The notes under the pieces are model-generated. The model worked only from the letters and a program-made list of their open reading frames with translations. It was not told the origin of the DNA and searched no databases. The position numbers and the translations under genes were made by a program. Shown piece by piece: positions 55,121 to 63,812 of a stretch of DNA of 64,000 bases. The DNA is taken from positions 1,305,001 through 1,369,000 of the forward strand of contig NZ_CP029551.1 of assembly GCF_003173735.1 (NCBI RefSeq), in the 5' to 3' direction. Every line of letters begins with the position of its first letter. Positions within the stretch are counted from its first letter, which is position 1. Origin of the DNA: Methylobacterium radiodurans (GTDB taxonomy: Bacteria > Pseudomonadota > Alphaproteobacteria > Rhizobiales > Beijerinckiaceae).

Positions 55121-56677
55121 GTGTCCGAGCCGATGAACGGGGCCGAGAGCCTTGTGCGCACCCTTGTGGCGGGCGGCGTCGAGGTCTGCTTCACCAATCC
55201 CGGCACCTCGGAAATGCATTTCGTGGCGGCCCTCGACCGGGTCGAGGGCATGGCGTGCGTGCTGTTCCTGTTCGAGGGCGGCGCGACGGGGGCGGCGGAT
55301 GGCTACAGCCGCGTCGCCGACAAGCCGGCCTCGACGCTGCTCCATCTCGGCCCCGGCCTCGCCAACGGCTGGGCGAATCTCCACAACGCCCGCCGCGCCC
55401 GCTCGATGGTGGTCAACATCGTGGGTGAGCACGCGACCTATCATCGGCAGTACGACGCGCCGCTGACCTCGGACATCGAGGCGCTCGCCGCCACCGTCTC
55501 GGCCTGGACCCGCACCGGCGCGAGCGCCCTTGAGGTCGCGGCCGACGGGGCGGCGGCGATCCAGGCCGCCCGCACCGCGCCGGGCCGGATCGCCACCCTG
55601 ATCCTGCCCGCCGACACCGCCTGGCAGCCGGGCTCCGGCGTCGCCCCCGTCCCGCCGGTCCCGGAGCGGGCGCGGGCGGGCGAGGACGCGGTGGCGGCGG
55701 CCGCCGCCGCGCTCGCCAGCGGCGAGCCGGCCCTGCTGCATCTCGGCGACCGGGCGCTGCGCGGCCAGGCCAAGCGCATCGCGGCCCGGATCGCCCGGAA
55801 GACCGGGGCGAAGCTGCTGGCCATGACGTCGAACGCCCGGATCGACCGCGGCGCGGGCGAGGTGCCGATCGAGCGGCTGCCCTACCCGATCGACCAGGCG
55901 ATCGCGGTGCTGGCGCCCTACCGGCGGGTCATCCTCGTGGGCGCCACGCGGCCGGTCGGCTTCTTCGCCTATCCGGGCAAGCCGAGCGTGCTGACCCATC
56001 CCGATTGCGAGACGGTGACGCTCGCCACCCCCGATGAGGATCAGATCGAGGCGCTGGAGCGGCTGGCCGAGGCGGTCGGCGCGCCGGGGGAGATCGACCT
56101 GCCCCCGCCGCCGCGCCCGGAACTTCCGACCGCCGGGCCGCTCGGCGACGACACGATCGGCCGGGTGCTCGGCGCGCTGATCCCGGAGGGGGCGGTCGTC
56201 TGCGACGAATCGCTGACGACGGGCCGCAACTTCTTCGGCGCGACCCACGGCGCGGCGCCGCACAGCTGGCTCCAGCTCTCGGGCGGCGCGATCGGCGTCG
56301 GCATCCCGATGGCGACGGGCGCCGCGGTCGCGGCGCGCGGCCGCAAGGTGATCGGCCTCCAGGCGGACGGCAGCGCCCTCTACACCGCCCAGGCCCTCTG
56401 GACCCAGGCGCGCGAGCGCCTCGACGTGGTGACGCTGATCTGGTCGAACCGCGCCTACGCGATCCTGCGGGGCGAACTCGCCAATGTCGGGGCGCACAAT
56501 CCCGGCCCGAAGGCGCTCGGCATGCTCTCGCTCGACAACCCGCCCGTCGACTGGGTCAGCCTCGCCCGCGGCTACGGCGTCGAGGCGCGCCGCGTCGAGA
56601 CGCTGGAGGCCTTCACCGACGTGTTCGCCCACGCGCTGGCGCGGCGCGGGCCGTTCCTGATCGAGGTGGCGCTGTAG
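55121..56677 (+). CDS. Acetolactate-synthase-like ThDP-dependent enzyme
   Basis: 518 residues from GTG 55121; GCAGGAGAG stands 9 bases before it (ATG 55133 is an alternative). The N-terminal pyrimidine-binding domain has the catalytic Glu in LFEGGATG and TNPGTSEMHF; the C-terminal pyrophosphate-binding domain has QADGSALY through SNRAYAIL, the usual GDG region modified to ADG. This matches the acetolactate-synthase large-subunit-like group related to benzoylformate decarboxylase; no small regulatory subunit is present, so true acetolactate synthase in isoleucine/valine synthesis is unlikely. It may process a 2-oxo acid from the nitrile/amide pathway. Confidence 0.85.
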   Translation: MSEPMNGAESLVRTLVAGGVEVCFTNPGTSEMHFVAALDRVEGMACVLFLFEGGATGAADGYSRVADKPASTLLHLGPGLANGWANLHNARRARSMVVNIVGEHATYHRQYDAPLTSDIEALAATVSAWTRTGASALEVAADGAAAIQAARTAPGRIATLILPADTAWQPGSGVAPVPPVPERARAGEDAVAAAAAALASGEPALLHLGDRALRGQAKRIAARIARKTGAKLLAMTSNARIDRGAGEVPIERLPYPIDQAIAVLAPYRRVILVGATRPVGFFAYPGKPSVLTHPDCETVTLATPDEDQIEALERLAEAVGAPGEIDLPPPPRPELPTAGPLGDDTIGRVLGALIPEGAVVCDESLTTGRNFFGATHGAAPHSWLQLSGGAIGVGIPMATGAAVAARGRKVIGLQADGSALYTAQALWTQARERLDVVTLIWSNRAYAILRGELANVGAHNPGPKALGMLSLDNPPVDWVSLARGYGVEARRVETLEAFTDVFAHALARRGPFLIEVAL

Positions 56678-56907
56678 GCAGGGCCCCGTCGCCGGGACGT
56701 CATGGAAGCGGTCTAGACCGGCCTCTTCGGCGCGTGCGCCGCCTCTACTGCGCTGCAGCGGAAATACTTACGCAGAACGACCGCGAATCACTTGCGCAGC
56801 GATTTCGTTGCGTTAACGTTCCAATCTCGCAAGCCGTTTCAAGGAGACAGAAGGAGAATAATTCCTCCGCGCACCGTGCGTTGGAAGAAAAGCGTCGTCC
56901 AGAGGCA

Positions 56908-57090
56908 ATGATCCAACACAGGATGGCTCCGATGTCCGAGATGATTCGCGTTCGCCCGACCCAGGACGGAACCTATACTGTTTACCGCGGCATGACGGCG
57001 TTGATCTCCGGCCTGACCCGCCTGCAGGCCGAGCGCTACGAGGCGAGCATCGCCCGCCAGCAGCAGGGCCTGGTCTCGGCGGGCGCCTGA
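56908..57090 (+). CDS. Small protein, unknown function
   Basis: 60 residues from ATG 56908 (ATGs at 56923 and 56932 are alternatives; GAGG lies 6 bases before the first). It reads MSEMIRVRPTQDGTYTVYRG near its start and has a C-terminal helix LTRLQAERYEASIARQQ. Likely cytoplasmic. Its upstream region (56740-56907) is AT-rich for the window. The domain is not recognised. Confidence 0.55.
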   Translation: MIQHRMAPMSEMIRVRPTQDGTYTVYRGMTALISGLTRLQAERYEASIARQQQGLVSAGA

Positions 57091-57098
57091 CGCCCGCG

Positions 57099-57119
57099 GC
57101 GCCGCCCGCGAGGCGGCGC
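57099..57119. terminator. Hairpin between convergent genes
   Basis: GCGCCGCC (57099-57106) pairs with GGCGGCGC (57112-57119) around a 5-base loop in the 38-base gap between the small protein and the metallophosphoesterase. Confidence 0.5.
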
Positions 57120-57128
57120 TCCTCGCCC

Positions 57129-58058
57129 TCAGACCGCCCCGTCGAGCGCGAGCGCGCCGAGATCCGCCATGTTCCCGTCCGCATCGAGCCCGCGCTGCCG
57201 GGCCGAGATCACGTGGCGGTCGCCGGCCCGCGCGAAGCTGAACAGCACGTAGGCCGCGCGCCGGGCCGGCGAGGGGCCGTGCGCGCCGGGCCGGGCCGAG
57301 GCCGAGGCGGCGCCGACGACCGGCACCGGGCGGCCCCCCGGTCCCGCTACGGTGGCGAGGCTCGCCACGTGGTTGTGGCCGTGCAGGATCAGCTCGGCGC
57401 CTGCCCGCGCGATCATCGCCGTGAAGGCCTGCGCGTCCCGTAGCTCGCGCCCCGCCGAGGCGCCGCCGGGATGAGGCGGATGGTGGATCATCACCACCCG
57501 GCAGGGCCGGCCGGGCTCCGTCGCGAGCGCCCGCAGCAGCACCTCGGCCGCCGTGATCTGCGCCGCGCCGAGGCGTCCGGTCGCCGCGAAGGGGATCGTC
57601 GGGATCGCCGTCGAGAGCCCGATCAGGGCGATCGGCCCGCGCCGCCGCAGGTAGGGGAAGCGGCTGCCGCAGCCGCCGTCGTCGGCCGTCCAGCGGTCAC
57701 ACTGGCCGAGCAGGCCCTCCAGCGAGCCGCGCACGTAGGCGTCGTGGTTGCCCGGCACGAAGCTCACCGCGTCCGGCGTGCCCAGCGCCTCCAGGAAGGC
57801 GCGCGCCGTCGCCCACTCGCTCGGCAGGCCGATGTTGCAGAGGTCGCCCGTGCAGGCGACGTGGTCGGGCGCCTGTGCCCGCAGGTCCGCCACCAGGGCA
57901 GAGAGCACCGCCATGTCGTGGCTGCGCGAGCGCCCGCGCCGCCAGTTGGCGTAGCCGGTGGCGCGCTTGCCGAGCAGCTGGTGCAGGCGCGGGCGCGACA
58001 GCGGCCCGACATGCGGGTCGCTGAGATGGGCGAGGCGGAAGGGCGCGGAATCCGGCAT
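57129..58058 (-). CDS. Metallophosphoesterase
   Basis: 309 residues. All five calcineurin-like metal motifs are present: LSDPHVG near the N-terminus, TGDLCNIG, GNHDAYV, MIHHPP and HGHNHV. It should bind a dinuclear metal centre and cleave phosphomonoesters or diesters (the CpdA/Icc-like layout suggests a diester). No signal peptide. It lies alone on the minus strand, convergent with the small protein and 86 bases downstream of the MbfA relic. Confidence 0.92.
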   Translation of the reverse strand: MPDSAPFRLAHLSDPHVGPLSRPRLHQLLGKRATGYANWRRGRSRSHDMAVLSALVADLRAQAPDHVACTGDLCNIGLPSEWATARAFLEALGTPDAVSFVPGNHDAYVRGSLEGLLGQCDRWTADDGGCGSRFPYLRRRGPIALIGLSTAIPTIPFAATGRLGAAQITAAEVLLRALATEPGRPCRVVMIHHPPHPGGASAGRELRDAQAFTAMIARAGAELILHGHNHVASLATVAGPGGRPVPVVGAASASARPGAHGPSPARRAAYVLFSFARAGDRHVISARQRGLDADGNMADLGALALDGAV

Positions 58059-58144
58059 CGCCCCCGCGCATCGCGGCTCCAGGCGCGCCCGTCAAGCGGC
58101 GCGGGCGTCGATCGGGCGACGCTCGGGCACTCCTCATGCACTGC

Positions 58145-58375
58145 TCATGCGCTGCCGATCGCCATGTCGGTCGCGAGCACCAGCGCGCCGCCCAGCAGAA
58201 CCTGCTGCGCCGCCCGCCCGAAGGGCGTCGCAAAGGCGGCGGCGAAGATCGGCGCGAGCGTCGAGACCGAACCGTCGATCAGGCCGGCGAGCCCCGGCTG
58301 GAAGTATCGAAGCACGAAGGCGCGCTGCCGCTCCGCCGGATCGTCGAGCGAGGAGTGATTCGCCGGGATCGGCAT
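58145..58375 (-). pseudogene. mbfA: Internally deleted mbfA (iron exporter) remnant
   Basis: 76 codons. RQRAFVLRYFQPGLAGLIDGSVSTLAPIFAAAFAT is the start of the VIT1-like membrane domain of MbfA, and QQVLLGGALVLATDMAIGSA is its last helix with the family's C-terminal ending. Intact MbfA has about 320 residues: an N-terminal rubrerythrin-like domain and five membrane helices. Here the rubrerythrin domain and the central helices are missing and the two ends are fused, so iron export activity is unlikely. The upstream 240 bases show no rubrerythrin remnant. A short true protein remains possible, but the pattern argues for decay. Confidence 0.8.
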
Positions 58376-58616
58376 GGAAGGCCATTTCAGACAAGGCGTT
58401 CGAGGACGTCGCGGTCAGCCTCGCCGTGCGGTGGTGCGAGGCCCGCGCTTCACAATCCACGGTCGGTTGCTCGGCCGCGCGGCCCAGGGATAGATGATCC
58501 GGCAGGCGGATTGGCCGCCTCCTCAGTTCCGGCACAAAGCTCCGGTGAAAGCCTGCCTCGCCGTCCCGGCATCGACACCCAGCCACCCGTCCGCCCCGGC
58601 GGGTTCAGAAGCGACA

Positions 58617-59390
58617 ATGAGCCTTCTCAAACGCATCAGCCGGCAGCCGGCCGTTCAGACCGCGCTGGGGGCCCTCGCCGCGGCCTATCTGGGATTCGTG
58701 CGGCGCACGAACCGCTTCACGGTCGAGCCTGCGGGCGGCGACGCCTGGATCGACGGGCACCGCCCCTTCATCGCCGGCATGTGGCACGGCCAGCACATCA
58801 TGGTGTCGTTCGCCCGCCGCCCGCAGGACCGGATCGCCACGATCATCTCGCGCAACCCCGACGGCAACATCAACACCATCGCGCTCACCCGGATGGGCGT
58901 GCGGGTGATCCGCGCCTCGGGCGCCCGCGGCCGGGTGGTGCGCGACGCGCGCGCCAAGGGCGGCGCCGAGGGCCTGCGCGCCATGCTGAAGGCGCTGAAA
59001 GCCGGCGAGATCGTCGCCTTCAGCGCCGACGTGCCGAAGGTCTCCCGGCGGGCCGATGCCGGCATCCTCACGCTCGCCCGCTTCTCCGGCCGGCCGATCG
59101 TGCCGGTCGCCGTGGTGACGAGCCGGCATATCCGCTTCAACTCCTGGGACCGGGCCTGCCTCGGCCTGCCCTTCGGCCGCGGTGCCGTGGTGTTCGGCGA
59201 GCCGATCTGGGTGCCGCGCGAGGTCGAGGCGGAGGCGTTCGAGCACCTGCGCCAGCGGCTGGAGGCCGAGATGAACCGGGTGCACGACCGCGCCTACGCC
59301 CTCGTCGGGCGGCCGGACCGGGTGGGCGCGAACTGGCTCGGGGTGTCGGCCGAGCAGGCGGCGCAGAATTCCGCGGGGAGCCCCGCGTGA
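58617..59390 (+). CDS. DUF374 lysophospholipid-acyltransferase-like protein
   Basis: 257 residues from ATG 58617. MSLLKRISRQPAVQ precedes a membrane-associated helix; FIAGMWHGQHIMVSF, the SxH-like motif region, and FSADVPKVSRRADAGILTLARFSGRPIVPVAV are typical of the DUF374 family, relatives of the LpxL/LpxM acyltransferases. The usual HX4D is replaced by a WHGQ-type pattern. It is the first gene of an operon with waaA and lpxK (GTGA overlap), so it probably acts on lipid A or its precursor at the inner membrane. Confidence 0.88.
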   Translation: MSLLKRISRQPAVQTALGALAAAYLGFVRRTNRFTVEPAGGDAWIDGHRPFIAGMWHGQHIMVSFARRPQDRIATIISRNPDGNINTIALTRMGVRVIRASGARGRVVRDARAKGGAEGLRAMLKALKAGEIVAFSADVPKVSRRADAGILTLARFSGRPIVPVAVVTSRHIRFNSWDRACLGLPFGRGAVVFGEPIWVPREVEAEAFEHLRQRLEAEMNRVHDRAYALVGRPDRVGANWLGVSAEQAAQNSAGSPA

Positions 59391-60688
59391 GGGCGCCGCC
59401 GCTCACCCTGCCGCTCCGGGCCTACCGGGTCGGCCTGCGGCTCGGCGAGCCCGCGGTGGCGGGGCTCCTCGCGTGGCGGGCGCATCGCGGCAAGGAGGAT
59501 CGGCGGCGCCTGCCCGAGCGGCGCGGCCTGCCCGGCCGGGCGCGCCCCGTCGGCCCGCTGGCCTGGATGCACGGGGCGAGCGTCGGCGAGGCGCTGTCGC
59601 TCGTCGGCCTCGTGGAGGGGATGATCGCCCGCGGCTTCTCGGTGCTCGTCACCACCGGCACCCGCACGGCCGCCGAGCTGATCGGCACCCGCCTGCCGGC
59701 CGGGGCGGTGCACCAGTACATGCCGCTCGACGCCCCGCGCTGGGTCGGGCGCTTCCTCGACCACTGGCAGCCTGACCTCGCGCTGGTGGCCGAATCCGAG
59801 ATCTGGCCCAACGTCATCGTGGGCCTGCACGAGCGGGGCATCCCGCTGATCCTCGTCAACGGCCGCATGTCGGAGCGCTCGTTCCGCGGCTGGGAGCGCT
59901 CGCCCCGCACCGCGCGCGCGCTCCTCTCCCGCATCGCCGTCTGCCTCGCGCAGACGCGGGACGACGCCGAGCGCTTCGTGCGCCTCGGCGCGCCGCGGGT
60001 GAGCGTGACCGGAAACCTGAAGTTCGACGCCGCGGTGCCGCCGGCCGACCGGCAGCAGCTCGCCTATCTGGGCGAGATGATCGGCGAGCGCCCGGTCTGG
60101 ATCGCGGCGAGCACCCATGCGGGCGAGGACGCGGCCGTCGCCGCGGCGCACGCGCGCCTGGCCGACCGCTTCCCCGACCTCCTCACCATCGTGGCGCCCC
60201 GCCATCCGGGCCGTGGCCAGGCGGTGGCCGAGGCGGCCGCCACTGCCGGCCTGCGCAGCGCCCGCCGCTCGGCCGGGGGGCGGCCGCATCCGGGCGTGGC
60301 GTACTATGTCGCCGACACGGTGGGCGAGCTCGGCCTGTTCTACCGCCTGTGCCCGGTGGCCTTCCTCGGCGGCTCGCTGGTCGGCCGCGGCGGCCAGAAC
60401 CCGATCGAGCCGGTGCGCCTCGACGCGGCGGTGCTGCACGGGCCGCACACGCAGAACTTCGCCGAGATCTACGGCGCTCTCGACGCGGCCGGCGGCGCGC
60501 TCGCCGTGGCCGACGCGGACGCGCTCGCCCAAGGAGTCGGCGACCTGCTCGCCGATGCGGGGCGGCGCGCGGCCGTGGCCGAGGCCGGGCAGCGGGCGCT
60601 CCGGCCCTTCGAGGGGGCGGTGACCCGGACGCTGGCGGTGCTGGAGCCCTTCCTCGCGCAGATGAAGCTCGCCGCCCTCCAGGCCTGA
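59387..60688 (+). CDS. waaA: 3-deoxy-D-manno-octulosonic acid transferase
   Basis: 433 residues from GTG 59387, overlapping the previous gene by four bases. WMHGASVGEALSL is the KdtA active-site region with the catalytic glutamate, ESEIWPNVI and VNGRMSERSFRGW are diagnostic, and GGSLVGRGGQNPIEP near the C-terminus is the nucleotide-sugar site. A single N-terminal membrane anchor is normal. The enzyme adds one or more Kdo residues to lipid IVA, an essential step in LPS assembly. lpxK begins two bases into its end. Confidence 0.96.
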   Translation: MRAPPLTLPLRAYRVGLRLGEPAVAGLLAWRAHRGKEDRRRLPERRGLPGRARPVGPLAWMHGASVGEALSLVGLVEGMIARGFSVLVTTGTRTAAELIGTRLPAGAVHQYMPLDAPRWVGRFLDHWQPDLALVAESEIWPNVIVGLHERGIPLILVNGRMSERSFRGWERSPRTARALLSRIAVCLAQTRDDAERFVRLGAPRVSVTGNLKFDAAVPPADRQQLAYLGEMIGERPVWIAASTHAGEDAAVAAAHARLADRFPDLLTIVAPRHPGRGQAVAEAAATAGLRSARRSAGGRPHPGVAYYVADTVGELGLFYRLCPVAFLGGSLVGRGGQNPIEPVRLDAAVLHGPHTQNFAEIYGALDAAGGALAVADADALAQGVGDLLADAGRRAAVAEAGQRALRPFEGAVTRTLAVLEPFLAQMKLAALQA

Positions 60689-61668
60689 TGCGTCCGCCCG
60701 GCTTCTGGGACGGGAGCCCGCACCACCCGGCCGCCCTGGCGCTCCGGCCGCTCGGCGCGCTCTACGGCCGGCTCACCGCGGCGCGGATGGCGCGCCCCGG
60801 CGCCCGCGGACCCTGCCCGGTCCTCTGTCTCGGCAACTTCACCCTGGGGGGCGCGGGCAAGACCCCGGCGGCGCTGGCGCTCGCCGACATCCTGCGCGAT
60901 CTCGGCGCCCGGCCCGCCTTCCTGAGCCGTGGCTACGGCGGGCGCCTGCCCGGCCCCGTCGCGGTCGATCCCGCGCGCCACGGGGCCGCGGATGTCGGCG
61001 ACGAGCCGCTCCTCCTCGCGGCCCGTGCGCCCGCGATCGTGGCGCGCGATCGGGTGGCGGGCGCCGCCCTCTGCGCGGAGGCCGGCGCCGACATGATCGT
61101 GATGGATGACGGGCTGCAGAACCCGTCGCTTGCCAAGGATCTCGCCCTCGCGGTGGTCGATGCGGGGGCCGGCATCGGCAACGGGCTGCCCTTCCCGGCG
61201 GGGCCGCTCCGGGCGCCGCTGGCGCGCCAGTGGCCGCATGTCGGCGGGGTCATCCTGATCGGGGAGGGGGCCCCCGGCGAGGCCGTGGCGGAGGCCGCCC
61301 TGCGGCGTGGGCTGCCGGTGCACCGGGCCCGGCTCGCCGCCGAGCCCGGCGCGCTCGCCGGCCGGCGCGTGCTGGCCTTCGCAGGCATCGGGCGTCCGCA
61401 GAAATTCTTCGCCACCGTGCGGGAGAGCGGGGCGGAGCTGGCCGGCACCCGTGCCTTTCCCGATCATCACCCCTACGGCGCGGGCGACCTCGCCGCCCTC
61501 GCGGCGGAGGCGGCGCGCCTCGGCGCCGATCTCGTCACCACCGAGAAGGACGCGGTTCGCCTGCCGGCGGCCTTCGCGGGCCGCGTCCGCGTGCTGCCCG
61601 CGCGACTCCGCTTCCATGACGAGGCGGCGCTGCGGGCGCATGTGCGGGGCGTGTGCCCGCCTGTGTGA
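60688..61668 (+). CDS. lpxK: Tetraacyldisaccharide 4'-kinase
   Basis: 326 residues; ATG overlaps the waaA stop (TGATG). GNFTLGGAGKTP is the P-loop, MDDGLQNPSL is the family's DGLQ motif, and DHHPYGAGDL carries the later His region. An N-terminal amphipathic/membrane helix binds the inner membrane. It adds the 4'-phosphate to the lipid A precursor, making lipid IVA. The operon order (acyltransferase, waaA, lpxK) is the normal alphaproteobacterial one; the DNA after it changes abruptly in composition. Confidence 0.95.
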   Translation: MRPPGFWDGSPHHPAALALRPLGALYGRLTAARMARPGARGPCPVLCLGNFTLGGAGKTPAALALADILRDLGARPAFLSRGYGGRLPGPVAVDPARHGAADVGDEPLLLAARAPAIVARDRVAGAALCAEAGADMIVMDDGLQNPSLAKDLALAVVDAGAGIGNGLPFPAGPLRAPLARQWPHVGGVILIGEGAPGEAVAEAALRRGLPVHRARLAAEPGALAGRRVLAFAGIGRPQKFFATVRESGAELAGTRAFPDHHPYGAGDLAALAAEAARLGADLVTTEKDAVRLPAAFAGRVRVLPARLRFHDEAALRAHVRGVCPPV

Positions 61669-62040
61669 CGGTGGTTGCGGACGCCGTGGGATGCGTTCCG
61701 ATCGCGCCTCGCCTCAGTGCGTCGCACGACCTCTCATCGCGCGGCCGACCGGGGACCCGATCCGGATGGGAAGCGGACACGGAAAGACGCAATTGATCGC
61801 GCGTGGCGATCTTGCGGAATCATGGGTCGCATGTCCATGTGATCAAGGGATATTGATTTTTCGCGCAAAGCCCGTGTCTGGTGCGGCAAGCATTTCAGAT
61901 TTTCGAGATGGAGAGGCGCAGCATAGACGGGGCGTGGCTCTGTCGTACCGATAGAATCGAGGATTTGGTCTGAGATAGAGGCAAGTTTTTGCTATTTAGA
62001 TGGATCATTGTTGATCGTCCTTTGTCGAGAGGTTGTATCG
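61669..62040. other. Gene-free transition into AT-richer DNA
   Basis: 372 bases. From about 61790 the base composition falls sharply compared with the rest of the window (for example TTGATTTTTCGCGC and AAGTTTTTGCTATTTAG), marking the left boundary of an acquired insert. No attachment-site repeat, tRNA or integrase was recognised. Confidence 0.6.
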
Positions 62041-62394
62041 GTGGCAATCAAGGACAACGTCACTTCGATCAGTGCCGCCATGCTCGCAAGTGGGGCGCTC
62101 CTCAATTTTGCGTCGATATATTTTATCGGTGATAAGGATTTAAGCGAAGGAAATCATCGCCTGTGGATCGCAAAGTATATCGTCCTGGCTCTTGCGCAAG
62201 GATTGGTGACGGCAGGATTTGTTTATCTGCTTTCAAAGCCATTCGAGAATCGGCTGGCAAAAATCTCGCTTGAGCAATCCCTCAACCAATTCATCGGTGA
62301 GGCTCTCGTCCCCATCCGGTCTGAGGTATTCAAGGATGCCTATTACGAATATCGGTGCAGCATATATATCAGGTCGTACGATTTCGCTGACTAG
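62041..62394 (+). pseudogene. Membrane-anchored N-terminal part of a probably broken gene
   Basis: 117 residues from GTG 62041 (a GAGAGG box lies about 9 bases upstream). Two membrane helices (about 9-28 and 40-65), then a soluble region ending KDAYYEYRCSIYI. The stop at 62392-62394 falls in the middle of what looks like the start of a beta domain, and the next frame (62451) carries its continuation. Reading frame 1 ends, while frames 2 and 3 take over within 60 bases, so two frame changes would be needed to restore one protein. It may instead be a separate short gene. Confidence 0.5.
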
Positions 62395-62450
62395 GATGGC
62401 GGAGGAATGGCTTTCCGTAGCATAATCGTGTCAGATTCGGCCTGGATCAG

Positions 62451-63023
62451 GTGCCGAGCAAATGCATCGTCGTGTGCGTCACGGATGACCAGCTTCTGAC
62501 TGTCTACGCGAATCGACCGGAGTGCTTTGTTCGGCATCATATCGAACCAAGCCTGTTCGAGAAGTTCGATAACACGTTCGAAGTCTCCGAAATGGCCGTC
62601 GGGGGCCGGCCGCTTCCGTTGCCGAGACCCAAGCGCGTCGAGCATGAGAACGGACTGGCTGCCTATGAGTACGAGTTCGACTTGGCGGCCTTCACCGAGG
62701 AGCGGATCCGGAAGACCTACATCGATATTTCCTTCAACTTCCTGCGCGTAACCGCCGACGGCCAGACGATCAACGCGGTTCAAACAGTATATAGGAACTG
62801 TACGAGTGCAGAGTATGAATTTTATGTCGATCCGCAAATAGAACCGAAGCGTGTCACCTCTTACTCGGCCGGAATACTGCCGTTCGAGAGCAATGTCTTT
62901 CCCCGGCAGGGTCCTTTGCATCCCTCCAGCGAGATGTCTTTGATCGCGGGTGCGATCAGGGTCTCGTGCCCATTCGCCATTCAGAGAAAGAGCACCATCG
63001 TATTCTCCGTGGATCTGTGCTGA
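62451..63023 (+). pseudogene. C-terminal beta-domain part of a probably broken gene
   Basis: 190 residues. It begins with GTG 62451 and the coding look extends slightly upstream, to HNRVRFGLDQ, behind a TAG at 62418. Strand-rich segments (CIVVCVTDDQLLTVY; YEYEFDLAAF; TYIDISFNFLRVTA; YEFYVDPQ) suggest an immunoglobulin-like or sensor-type domain of about 160 residues. It probably belongs with the membrane part at 62041, giving a 2-helix-anchored protein of about 315 residues. I do not recognise the family, and the break could be real or a sequence error. Confidence 0.5.
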
Positions 63024-63069
63024 GGCGGAAATCCCAAAATGTCAGATGACATGAGAAGGGAGTATTGCG

Positions 63070-63684
63070 ATGTCACAGATGTTCTGGTGTCCGGCTGCCC
63101 CTGTATTGACGGATGAGGTTCGGCACATCTTCTCGGATCTTCCGCCGGATGAGCGATTTTACTCCGAGATGAGAAAGGGGACGCGCTTCAAGGCAATCCT
63201 TGGATTCGCATTCGAGGCTGGGGCCTGGAGATACGAGCCCGACCTGACAAGCGTATTCTCGCGAAATCCCGGCGAGAGTCTCGATCCTCGATTTCAGGAC
63301 GTGCTCCTGTCCGCCGCCCGATCCGTGACCGACGTCCTCGAGATGGTGCTGCCATTTCAGATTCGAGATTATCGGATCGGAATGAATTTCATCAGAGTCA
63401 CATGCAGTTGTGACACGATCGGTGATAACTCGCCTCCTTTTCACAGAGATGGATTCAAAAGATCGTTGCACATCTGCGTGGAAAGGAAAAACATATCGGG
63501 CGGTATCTCGATCGTTTCATCGGATCCTCGGGGGGAGGAGGTCCTGTACGAAGATATCATCCTGCCGGGGGAGCTGATATGTTTTGATGACGAATCGCTC
63601 TATCACATGGCGACCGGCATCATCGCGAACTATCCCGATCAGCCAGCCTACCGCGATATGATCGTCGTCGACATGATCGACTGA
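63070..63684 (+). CDS. 2OG-Fe(II) dioxygenase (isoleucine 4-hydroxylase/BsmA family, PF10014 type)
   Basis: 204 residues; AAGGGAG stands 7 bases before ATG 63070. The iron-binding His125 and Asp127 (PPFHRDGF) and His179 (LYHMATGI), the ERKNISGGIS core and Arg195 in YRDMIVVDM (2-oxoglutarate carboxylate) are all present in family order. Relatives hydroxylate free aliphatic amino acids such as isoleucine or methionine. It is AT-rich like the genes before it and is probably cotranscribed, 46 bases apart. The substrate is unknown. Confidence 0.88.
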   Translation: MSQMFWCPAAPVLTDEVRHIFSDLPPDERFYSEMRKGTRFKAILGFAFEAGAWRYEPDLTSVFSRNPGESLDPRFQDVLLSAARSVTDVLEMVLPFQIRDYRIGMNFIRVTCSCDTIGDNSPPFHRDGFKRSLHICVERKNISGGISIVSSDPRGEEVLYEDIILPGELICFDDESLYHMATGIIANYPDQPAYRDMIVVDMID

Positions 63685-63812
63685 GGTGAGGCGTCCGTCG
63701 CGAGGCGCCGAGGGGAGGATTGCGGAGCAGGTCTTCCGGCCCGAAGTCTCAGCCCGAAGTCGCGCCGGTAGGGACGTCGCGCCGGCCCGAGCTTCGTGAC
63801 GGTGTCGATGTC

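Larger units (their letters stand above)
61790..63690. other. AT-richer insert (candidate genomic island)
   Basis: A roughly 1.9-kb block with clearly lower GC and different codon use from all flanking genes (frequent ATA, TTT, AAA and AGA codons). It contains three frames: a membrane protein, a beta-rich domain and a 2OG-Fe dioxygenase. Its ends are not marked by visible repeats, so the insertion mechanism is unknown. Confidence 0.7.

Noticed and set aside
61669..62040. Possible tRNA or attachment site at the left edge of the AT-rich insert
   Set aside because: No cloverleaf-like sequence or repeat matching the right boundary could be found by eye.
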